Of a stretch of DNA of 12,043 nt, positions 6,753 to 12,043 are shown piece by piece. The stretch comes from JBMNQI01 sp050944055 (GTDB lineage Bacteria > Bacillota > Clostridia > Oscillospirales > Oscillospiraceae). Below the pieces are notes generated by a model. The model made no database searches. It had not been told where the DNA came from and saw nothing but the letters and a program-made list of their open reading frames with translations. Location: positions 1 through 12,043 of the forward strand of contig JBMNQI010000063.1 of the NCBI GenBank assembly GCA_050944055.1, read 5' to 3'. The translations under genes were made by a program, and so were the position numbers. Within the stretch, counting starts at the first letter, position 1, and each line of letters starts with the position of its first letter.

Positions 6753-7867
6753 TAATCGCCGTATGCGGCGTAAAACTCTTCTGCTGAATTAAACCCGGGC
6801 GGGAGTATGTCGTAGACCTTGGCCTCCTCAAGCCCGTTTAGCACGCGCAGGGCGCCCTCTGCCAGGGCCTCCATCTCGCGCTCGCCGGGCATGATCTCAA
6901 TAGGGCCCATCGGAGAGACAAGCCTAATAATAGGGTCGAGCAGGAGGTTTGAATTTGCCATCGCCCCCGTGAAGATAATGGCGTCGACCCTGCAGCCGAG
7001 GGCGGCATAAAGGTCGCCGATCGCCTTGGCTGTCTGGCGAGACATTGCCGCAAATACCTTCGCTGCCGTCTCGTCTCCCTTAAGCGCGCGCGCTTCCGCC
7101 TCAAGAGCGTCGGAAGTGCCCAGCCATGCCTTGAAACCTCCGCCGCCCGCAAGCTTTTTCATTATCTCTTTTTTTGTGTATTTTCCGGAGAAGCACAGGT
7201 CGACTAACGCGGCCGTCGGAAGTCCGCCGGCGCGCTCGGGGGACATAGGGCCGGTGCTTGTGCTTAAAAAATCGGCGAGCTTCCCGTGTTCGTGAGCCGT
7301 TATCGAGACTCCACCGCCGAGGTGGGCTACGATAAAATTGCCTTCCTTGTAGTCTATGCCCATTTTTGACGCGACATCGCGGCAGACCTTGCGCGAGTTT
7401 AACACGTGGACTATAGGCTCAAGTCTGATCTCCGGCAACCCGGTCATCTTCGCTGTCTCGTCCATCTCGTCGACAGTCAGCGGGTCGTATACTATAACGG
7501 GCAAATCGAGGCCTTCCGTCAGGCGCAGGCCGATCATGCAGCCGAGATTGGAGGCGTGCTGGCCCTTTGATGTAAACCTGAGCACGTCGACCATCAGCTT
7601 GTTCACCCTGTACGCCCCGCCCCGGCACGCGGGCAGCATGCCGCCTCTGGCCGCTATTATATCAAAGTCCGTGACCTTCAGCCCGTTTTGCCCGATAAAA
7701 CCGGCAATCTGCTCTGTGCGCAGTTTGAGCTGTTCTACTATCCTGTCCGTCGCCTCTAGCACTTCCTGATCCATTTTAATGCTTTCCGACGCGACGCAAG
7801 CCATATCCTCATATATCGCAGCCTTCGTGGATGTAGAGCCGGGGTTTATCACAAGAATCCTTTTCAT
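6752..7867 (-). CDS. buk: Butyrate kinase / branched-chain carboxylate kinase
   Basis: Acetokinase-superfamily enzyme (ASKHA fold), 371 residues, close to the usual length of Buk. It phosphorylates butyrate or branched-chain acids reversibly; in fermentation it turns acyl phosphate plus ADP into the acid plus ATP. The N-terminal phosphate-binding motif is INPGSTSTK (7-15). AHLGGG (181-186), GPMSPERAGG (206-215) and FTGAMANS (299-306) are the other family motifs. Its ATG overlaps the stop of the upstream MFS gene (ATGA, 4 bp), and GGGAG lies about 10 nt before it, so it is likely translationally coupled. The usual partner, phosphotransbutyrylase (ptb), is absent from this window. Substrate choice between butyrate, isobutyrate and isovalerate cannot be told from sequence by eye. 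Confidence 0.92.
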   Translation of the reverse strand: MKRILVINPGSTSTKAAIYEDMACVASESIKMDQEVLEATDRIVEQLKLRTEQIAGFIGQNGLKVTDFDIIAARGGMLPACRGGAYRVNKLMVDVLRFTSKGQHASNLGCMIGLRLTEGLDLPVIVYDPLTVDEMDETAKMTGLPEIRLEPIVHVLNSRKVCRDVASKMGIDYKEGNFIVAHLGGGVSITAHEHGKLADFLSTSTGPMSPERAGGLPTAALVDLCFSGKYTKKEIMKKLAGGGGFKAWLGTSDALEAEARALKGDETAAKVFAAMSRQTAKAIGDLYAALGCRVDAIIFTGAMANSNLLLDPIIRLVSPMGPIEIMPGEREMEALAEGALRVLNGLEEAKVYDILPPGFNSAEEFYAAYGD

Positions 7868-9114
7868 ATGCTTATTTCTCCCGGATATTCAGCTTCAAGC
7901 TTCTTCCTCTGCCCGAGCGTGTATATGAGCAGCGCGGCAACCACGACTGAGAGGACTATATATAAGATCCACGCGCCGCGGTATGACCCGAGCACGTCGT
8001 AGAACCGGGAAGTCAGTATGGGGCCGAGCGCCATACCGCCGGACAACAAAGCGCTTAAAAACCCATAGATAGTGCCGTATTCACGGGTTCCGAAGACGGC
8101 GGAGGTGACGGCCGCGGAGGTGACGGTCGAGTTCATGTTGCCGAGCCCGAAGATGACTGCAAAAGCATAGGCCGCGGCGGCTCCGTACGCGTTGCACATC
8201 ATAAGCAAGGAGACAATAAGCAGCAGGCCGCTGTATATAATGCCTGTTTTCAGGCCGAAGCGGTCAAATATCCAGCCGATTATAAGCTTACCGGCGCTAA
8301 CGACGATAAGAAAGACCGATACGACCGAGGCTGAAAACTCCTGGCTGTGCCCGAAATCCTGCTGCAGGGCGGAGGACATGGGCTGCTGAACGCCCATGAC
8401 GACGACGCCTGCTATGAAAAAGGCGATACCAAGAACCCAAAAGCCAGCCGTCTTATATGCCTGTGCCAAAGTCAGCCCCCAGCTTTCGGCACTTGCCCGC
8501 TCCTCTTTGCTGCCCAGTGGAAGGCGGCCCGCAGCCTCCGGGGACGGAGAAGAGAAGACAAGGGCCAAAACAAGCGTTACGGCGCATCCGCCGGCAAGCG
8601 CTATGTAGCCTACGCGCCAGCCGTAGGCCGCTAAAAAGTATTTGCTCAGCTGAGTATAGAACAGGCCGCCGAAGCCGCTGCCGATAAAAGCTATGGAAGT
8701 CGCTAAACTGCGCTTTTCTATAAACCAGCTGTTAATTATCATAGTCGCGGGCACCGTGGACAGCCCGGCCGTGCCGACGCTGCGTATGACAGATATAACA
8801 TAGAATTCCCACACAGTATTGGCGCGCGCAAAAAGCAGGAGGCAAAGAATATTCAGCAACCCCGAAACGAATATAATAAGCCTTGTTCTATTATAATACT
8901 TTGTAAATATCTTTCCGGCCAGAGGCATGGCCAAGAGGCTGCCAAGTACTCCGAGCGTATAGTAGATTGAGAATCGCGTCAGCGAAACTCCCAGCGCCTC
9001 GGCAACGGGAATATAAAAAAGCGTCATGCCGTTAATAAGGCCAATAGATGTAAACAGAAGGAAAAACGGGCCGGCCAGAGTTATCCAGGGCCATAGCTTT
9101 TTGGGTTCCGTCAT
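7864..9114 (-). CDS. MFS transporter, probably carboxylate carrier
   Basis: 416 residues with about twelve hydrophobic segments by eye in two sets of six, split by a charged central loop at about residues 195-220. A charged loop between TM2 and TM3 (GKIFTKYYNRTR) fits the position of the MFS signature. The overall look, including the N-terminal WITLAGPF and LINGMTLFYIPVAEALG, is like monocarboxylate or oxalate/formate antiporter (OFA) type MFS proteins. I chose the ATG at 9112-9114, which is preceded by GGAGG with 5-nt spacing. An upstream in-frame ATG at 9156 lies at the promoter -10 and has no ribosome site. It is the first gene of an operon with buk, suggesting that it moves the acid that Buk makes or uses. 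The direction and substrate are inferred only. Confidence 0.87.
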   Translation of the reverse strand: MTEPKKLWPWITLAGPFFLLFTSIGLINGMTLFYIPVAEALGVSLTRFSIYYTLGVLGSLLAMPLAGKIFTKYYNRTRLIIFVSGLLNILCLLLFARANTVWEFYVISVIRSVGTAGLSTVPATMIINSWFIEKRSLATSIAFIGSGFGGLFYTQLSKYFLAAYGWRVGYIALAGGCAVTLVLALVFSSPSPEAAGRLPLGSKEERASAESWGLTLAQAYKTAGFWVLGIAFFIAGVVVMGVQQPMSSALQQDFGHSQEFSASVVSVFLIVVSAGKLIIGWIFDRFGLKTGIIYSGLLLIVSLLMMCNAYGAAAAYAFAVIFGLGNMNSTVTSAAVTSAVFGTREYGTIYGFLSALLSGGMALGPILTSRFYDVLGSYRGAWILYIVLSVVVAALLIYTLGQRKKLEAEYPGEISI

Positions 9115-9146
9115 ATTAGCCTCCGAATGTAATAACTGCAAACAAT

Positions 9147-9155
9147 ATTTTAGCA
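9147..9155 (-). promoter_or_regulatory. Candidate extended -10 promoter of MFS-buk operon
   Basis: TGC-TAAAAT on the minus strand, 33 nt before the MFS ATG. No good -35 is seen at 17 nt (TAGTAT), so the call rests on the extended -10 and position. Confidence 0.4.
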
Positions 9156-9178
9156 TGTTCTATAATTAAATACTACTA

Positions 9179-9207
9179 TTGTTTTTCAGATGCTTATCAG
9201 TTATAAT
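9179..9207 (+). promoter_or_regulatory. Promoter of the small membrane protein-ybjQ unit
   Basis: TTGTTT (9179-9184) and a perfect TATAAT (9202-9207) are 17 nt apart. Initiation near 9214 gives a leader of about 18 nt and excludes the upstream in-frame ATG at 9190. It lies back to back with the MFS-buk promoter, so the two units could share regulation. Confidence 0.7.
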
Positions 9208-9231
9208 ATAAAAACTACGGAGGCGAAAAGG

Positions 9232-9447
9232 ATGAGAAAGCTGATTGCGCCCATAATAATAGCCGTTTTAATTTCCGCAATATATATTGCGTACATAGTA
9301 TTGTGCTTTATACTCGATTTTTCCATATGGATAAAGATAGCGGCCCTTTGCATCGGGCTTGCGCTCGTTGGAGTAGCCATTTTTGTTCTAGTTGAAAGAA
9401 TAATTGAAGTAAGGAGCGGCGATTTGGATGATCTTGGTAAATACTGA
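9232..9447 (+). CDS. Small two-TM membrane protein, unknown function
   Basis: 71 residues. Two hydrophobic segments are visible (residues about 4-26 and 31-52) separated by a short FSIW turn, and an acidic C-terminal tail (RSGDLDDLGKY) follows. The ATG at 9232 is chosen because GGAGG at 9219-9223 lies 8 nt upstream and the promoter -10 lies between the alternative ATG (9190) and this one. Its 3' end overlaps the next gene, a YbjQ-family protein, by 20 bp, so the two are probably made together and may act together at the membrane. I do not recognise a family and assign no function. Confidence 0.72.
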   Translation: MRKLIAPIIIAVLISAIYIAYIVLCFILDFSIWIKIAALCIGLALVGVAIFVLVERIIEVRSGDLDDLGKY

Positions 9448-9739
9448 TTATATTTCCGGGAAGGAGCTGGAAATGCTCGGCCTTGTCAAAGGCAGCACTA
9501 TCCAGACCAAAAATATTGGCCGCGACATAACGCAGGGGTTTAAGACTCTCGTCGGCGGTGAGCTTAAGGCCTATAACGAGATGATGAACGAGGCCCGCGC
9601 GCTTGCCACAAAGCGCATGGTTGCTGAAGCCGAGGCATTGGGAGCCGACGCGGTCGTGAACATAAGATACGCTTCAGCCTCAATCATGAGCGGCGCCGCC
9701 GAGGTTATTGCCTACGGTACCGCGGTAAAATTCAAATAG
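9428..9739 (+). CDS. YbjQ (UPF0145) family protein
   Basis: 103 residues, the usual length for this family of small, probably oligomeric alpha/beta proteins sometimes labelled heavy-metal-binding domain. The typical pattern is seen: G..KGSTIQTKNIGRDITQGF (residues about 19-39), a central helix with EARALATKRMVAEAEALGADAVVNIRY, and a final strand VIAYGTAV. The biochemical role of the family is not established. The ATG lies within the end of the preceding two-TM gene. AGGAG at 9412-9416 is 11 nt upstream, slightly far, so coupling to the upstream ribosome is likely. No signal peptide, so cytoplasmic, though possibly tethered by its membrane partner. Confidence 0.9.
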   Translation: MILVNTDYISGKELEMLGLVKGSTIQTKNIGRDITQGFKTLVGGELKAYNEMMNEARALATKRMVAEAEALGADAVVNIRYASASIMSGAAEVIAYGTAVKFK

Positions 9740-9932
9740 GGCGCCGCCGGCATTAAAAAAGTGACTGCCACCGCTAACAGCGAGATGCTATCGCTCAGGC
9801 AGGAAAATGCTGCGGCCCTCTGACCGGCGCATGTCTGCATTCGGTGCAGGGAAACATGCGTTTTGGATTAAACGAAGAAGGCTGCCCTGCATTAGGGCGG
9901 CCTTTAGAAATTTCTTATCCGGGAGGAAGCAA
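9740..9932 (+). ncRNA. Structured leader/spacer upstream of mobB
   Basis: 194-nt ybjQ-to-mobB spacing with three stacked hairpins. First, CTGCC (9765-9769) with GGCAG (9798-9802) encloses AGCGA-N7-TCGCT (9779-9795). Second, CGCATGT-CTGCA (9828-9839) pairs with TGCAG and ACATGCG (9845-9849, 9854-9860), a 12-bp stem with a one-sided GGAA bulge and a TTCGG loop. Third is an 11-bp terminator-like hairpin at 9878-9904. No promoter is apparent within the spacer. The layout of structured region, terminator-like hairpin, ribosome site and gene is like a riboswitch or attenuator. I cannot match it to a known class, and the molybdenum cofactor riboswitch is only a hypothesis. Confidence 0.4.
9878..9904 (+). 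terminator. Terminator-like hairpin just before mobB
   Basis: AAGGCTGCCCT (9878-9888) pairs with AGGGCGGCCTT (9894-9904) over 11 bp with one U-G wobble and a 5-nt loop. The following bases, TAGAAATTTCTT, are only moderately U-rich. It lies 28 nt before the mobB ATG, too close for a promoter between, so mobB transcription must pass through it. Confidence 0.55.
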
Positions 9933-10412
9933 ATGAACGCTCCGGTCGTATCTATAATTGGTTGGTCGGGTTCCGGGAAGACGACTTTTATTGAAAAGCT
10001 GCTGCCGGTTCTTAAAAAACGCGGCATACGTGTCGCCGTAATCAAGCACGACGGCCACGAATTTGAGATGGATTACGAGGGTAAGGACACCTGGCGTTTC
10101 ACTAAGGCGGGAGCCTGCGCCGTTGCCATAACCTCGGCCAGTCACGCGGCGCTGCTTTACAACAGACCGGTGGAGCTTGAGGACCTGATTAAAGCGGCGG
10201 GGGCCGGGGCGGATATTATACTTCTCGAGGGGTTTAAGAGCCTGGGCTATCCGCGGATCGAGGTCCATCGCCTGGCAAACGGGAAGCCGATGTATGAAAA
10301 GCCGGAAAACCTAATCGCCGTAGTAACCGACGACGACGGAATCAGCGGAGCTCCCGTTTTCTCCCTGGACGACGCCAGCGGAGTCGCCGACCTGCTCTGC
10401 TCTCTGCTTTGA
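9933..10412 (+). CDS. mobB: Molybdopterin-guanine dinucleotide biosynthesis protein MobB
   Basis: 159 residues, typical for MobB. A P-loop GWSGSGKTT (10-18) starts the protein. KHDGHEFEMDYEGKDTWR (38-55) and KAGA, then LLEGFK (97-102) with YPRIEV, are the family motifs. MobB is a GTP-binding adaptor that works with MobA in attaching GMP to molybdopterin, a step in the cofactor used by many molybdoenzymes; it is not strictly essential in E. coli. The ATG at 9933 is preceded by GGGAGG (9921-9926) with 6-nt spacing; an in-frame upstream extension from 9807 lacks family similarity and crosses the leader hairpins. The 3' end overlaps the MATE gene on the other strand by 102 bp. No other molybdenum-cofactor gene lies in the window. 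Confidence 0.93.
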   Translation: MNAPVVSIIGWSGSGKTTFIEKLLPVLKKRGIRVAVIKHDGHEFEMDYEGKDTWRFTKAGACAVAITSASHAALLYNRPVELEDLIKAAGAGADIILLEGFKSLGYPRIEVHRLANGKPMYEKPENLIAVVTDDDGISGAPVFSLDDASGVADLLCSLL

Positions 10413-11786
10413 GGCAAGCTCGGCGAGGGTCTGAGCCTTTCTTTCACGCAGCTGCTTTACGGCGTTTATAGAAAGCGGCAGAGCGATTATGAAGCTTACC
10501 AGCTCGGTAGCCGCCAGAGTCATCTCAAGGCCGGTGAGGCCGAGGATGCTCGGCAGAATCAGGAGAAGCGGAATATAGACAAAGCCCTGTCTTGAAAACA
10601 CGAGGTAGTTGGAAGCAAGGTTATTCCCCTCGACCTGAAAATAGAAATTCATAAGTATGTTCCACGACATTATTGGCGTCACAATAGCCTGAAAGCGCAG
10701 CGCGCGGGAACCGATCTCGACCACCAGCGCGTCAGAGCGGAAGAGCCTTATTATGGAAGGCGCTACCGGTATAACGATGGCGCTCAGACAGACCATGTAC
10801 ACAATCGCAGCCTTTGCGCAGAACCATAGGGCTTCGCTTACACGGTCATACCGTTTGGCGCCCATATTGAATCCGCAGGCGGACTGGAAACCCTGGTAGA
10901 ATCCCATAAGCGTTGCAAGCAGGAAAAACTGCACGCGGCCGGCAATCGACATGGCGGCGATGGCTCCGTCCCCGTACGGCCCGGCTATGTTATTAAGTAT
11001 CGTAGTGGACACGGCGCTGATTATCTGACGGAAGAAAGACGGGCTTCCCGTAGAGGTGAAATTCCAGATCCTCTTTAACCGGAACGAGAAATTCCTAAAG
11101 CGTATCGGTGTAAGTCCGTATTTATTCGCCATATATAGCAGGATTATAAAGCTTATAACCTGGCTTAATCCGGTTGCTATAGCCGCTCCGGCTATGCCCA
11201 TGTCGAAGGTGAAAATGAAAAGTGGGTCAAGCCCGATATTAAGAATACCGCCTATACCGAGGCCGATCATGGACCTCATAGAGTATCCCTGTATCCGAAG
11301 CTGGCATGAAAGCACGTATGACCCGATCATTGGCGCCGCCGCAAGCAGTATGTATATTGCGTAGTCCACGGCGTAGGGCGCGATAGTTTCCGTGGCCCCA
11401 AGTGTAAAGACGAGGTCTTTGATTGTCAGTGCGCCGACGGCAGTTATAATAAGGCCTAAAAAAATACTCAAAAAGAAGGACGTCGAGGCTAGCCTGCCGG
11501 CCTCCTTGCTGTCCCCGCGGCCGAGTTCCTTGGATATCATGGTGCCTGAGCCTATACCAAAGCAGAAGCCGACGGCCTGTATGACGGCGCTGATTGTAAA
11601 CACAACTCCGACTGCGCCGGACGCGCTTGTGTTTATCTGGCTTACAAAATAAGTATCGGCCATATTGTAGAGCGTCGATATGAGCATGCTTATGATGCTG
11701 GGCAGCGCGAGCCGGAGGATTAGGCTCTTCACCGGTGTTTGTGTCATTTTTATAAGCTGTTCCCGCTGGCGGGTGTTATCTTTCAA
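10311..11786 (-). CDS. MATE family efflux transporter
   Basis: 491 residues with about twelve hydrophobic segments in two homologous halves, typical of MATE proteins that export cationic drugs, dyes or metabolites using Na+ or H+ gradients. ADTYFVSQ near residue 43, the SGAVGVVF region, and the second-half GFYQGFQSACGFNMGAK around 305-330 are recognisable family elements. The start is TTG at 11784-11786, backed by GAGGG 7 nt upstream; the next ATG, 13 codons inside, lacks a good site. The last ~33 residues (after LRERKAQTLAEL) form a hydrophilic tail encoded opposite the end of mobB. Members are commonly nearer 450 residues, so the tail may be an incidental extension. The divergent neighbour is a Crp/Fnr-type regulator, a plausible controller. 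The substrate is unknown. Confidence 0.93.
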   Translation of the reverse strand: MKDNTRQREQLIKMTQTPVKSLILRLALPSIISMLISTLYNMADTYFVSQINTSASGAVGVVFTISAVIQAVGFCFGIGSGTMISKELGRGDSKEAGRLASTSFFLSIFLGLIITAVGALTIKDLVFTLGATETIAPYAVDYAIYILLAAAPMIGSYVLSCQLRIQGYSMRSMIGLGIGGILNIGLDPLFIFTFDMGIAGAAIATGLSQVISFIILLYMANKYGLTPIRFRNFSFRLKRIWNFTSTGSPSFFRQIISAVSTTILNNIAGPYGDGAIAAMSIAGRVQFFLLATLMGFYQGFQSACGFNMGAKRYDRVSEALWFCAKAAIVYMVCLSAIVIPVAPSIIRLFRSDALVVEIGSRALRFQAIVTPIMSWNILMNFYFQVEGNNLASNYLVFSRQGFVYIPLLLILPSILGLTGLEMTLAATELVSFIIALPLSINAVKQLRERKAQTLAELASKQRAEQVGDSAGVVQGENGSSADSVVVGYYGD

Positions 11787-11830
11787 GAAAAGGCCCTCTT
11801 CCTAAAATGGATCTTCGGAATTATCTCCCG

Positions 11831-11849
11831 TTTATATATTAATTATAAA
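11831..11849. promoter_or_regulatory. Possible operator between MATE gene and Crp/Fnr gene
   Basis: Inverted repeat TTTATA-N7-TATAAA covering the MATE -10 region. It does not match the Fnr (TTGAT-N4-ATCAA) or Crp consensus. AT-rich, so chance occurrence is possible. Confidence 0.28.
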
Positions 11850-11865
11850 GCTAAAAGCGCAACAA
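11836..11865 (-). promoter_or_regulatory. Candidate MATE gene promoter
   Basis: On the minus strand TTGTTG (11860-11865) lies 18 nt from TAATAT (11836-11841), about 50 nt before the TTG start. Both hexamers are imperfect. Confidence 0.4.
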
Positions 11866-11912
11866 GAATGTAAAGTATGATACAAAGGCATCAAAGTGGG
11901 AAGGGACTGATT

Positions 11913-12043
11913 ATGACAGAATTGGTGCGTGAGAGCTTCCGCTTATTTGGTTTATCGGGGCGTTCGCAGCTCTGGAGGGCCGGAACGACCATTTTCCAAC
12001 AGGGCGAGAGCGCGCATTTTTTGTACTATCTGAAAAGCGGCTT
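11913..12043 (+). CDS. Crp/Fnr-type transcription regulator, N-terminal fragment (3'-truncated)
   Basis: 43 complete codons run off the window end. The fragment shows the start of a cyclic-nucleotide-binding-type sensor fold: a basic helix, then WRAGTTIFQQGESAHFLYYLKSG, the classic pattern of a hydrophobic residue, G, IF, QGE, YYL, SG. In this family the N-terminal jelly roll senses a small molecule and a C-terminal helix-turn-helix binds DNA. The ATG at 11913 has AAGGG (11901-11905) with 7-nt spacing. The N-terminal part contains no cysteine cluster so far, so Fnr-type iron-sulfur sensing is not supported. It is divergent from the MATE gene with 126 bp between them, suggesting local regulation. 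No clear promoter was found for it. Confidence 0.82.
   Translation, partial: MTELVRESFRLFGLSGRSQLWRAGTTIFQQGESAHFLYYLKSG

Noticed and set aside
9807..9932. N-terminal extension of mobB
   Set aside because: MobB proteins start near the P-loop as at 9933; the extension crosses the leader hairpins and the best ribosome site is just before 9933.
9740..9932. Firm call of the molybdenum cofactor riboswitch
   Set aside because: Context fits but I cannot match the conserved core by eye, so it is kept only as a structured leader.
11853..11881. Promoter for the Crp/Fnr gene (TATGAT at 11876)
   Set aside because: No acceptable -35 at 16-18 nt and no extended -10 element.

Overview
This is a 12-kb stretch of a bacterial chromosome, most likely from an anaerobic Firmicute of the Clostridia (Oscillospirales-like; inferred, not proven). 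The reasons are strong GGAGG-type ribosome binding sites, clear sigma-A type promoters, a DivIVA-like coiled-coil protein, butyrate kinase, a Crp/Fnr regulator, and moderately GC-rich coding DNA with many ATA isoleucine codons. I see no transposase, integrase, phage gene, CRISPR array, rRNA or tRNA. Most genes are ordinary core and accessory metabolism, and several units carry interesting leader regions.

Layout. (1) The window opens inside the PhoU-like C-terminal part of a Na/Pi-cotransporter-type protein (+). It converges, through a bidirectional terminator, on a minus-strand pair: a MoxR-type AAA+ ATPase followed by a CoxE-like VWA protein, overlapping by 7 bp. (2) glyA (+) has a near-consensus promoter and ends at a bidirectional hairpin shared with a DivIVA-like gene (-). 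(3) That gene lies downstream of pyrG (-) but has its own near-perfect promoter starting right after the pyrG stop. pyrG has a strong promoter and a ~200-nt leader holding a possible six-residue upstream ORF overlapping a small hairpin with a U-run. (4) A two-gene minus operon encodes a 12-TM MFS carrier and butyrate kinase, overlapping by 4 bp. (5) Divergent from it, a two-TM small protein and a YbjQ-family protein (20-bp overlap) are followed by a ~190-nt hairpin-rich spacer and mobB (+). (6) mobB overlaps the 3' end of a MATE transporter gene (-) by 102 bp, tail to tail. (7) Divergent from the MATE gene, a Crp/Fnr-type regulator starts and runs off the window.

How the genes relate. glyA and pyrG supply one-carbon units and CTP. 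MFS plus Buk looks like a carboxylate transport and acyl-phosphate module, with no ptb in the window. MoxR/CoxE-type pairs act as metalloprotein or complex maturation chaperones, and mobB serves molybdopterin cofactor biosynthesis. A molybdoenzyme elsewhere in the genome is therefore plausible, but no such enzyme is present here. The most unusual parts are the structured mobB leader, the 102-bp mobB/MATE antisense overlap and the pyrG leader. I do not see a clearly novel multi-gene system.
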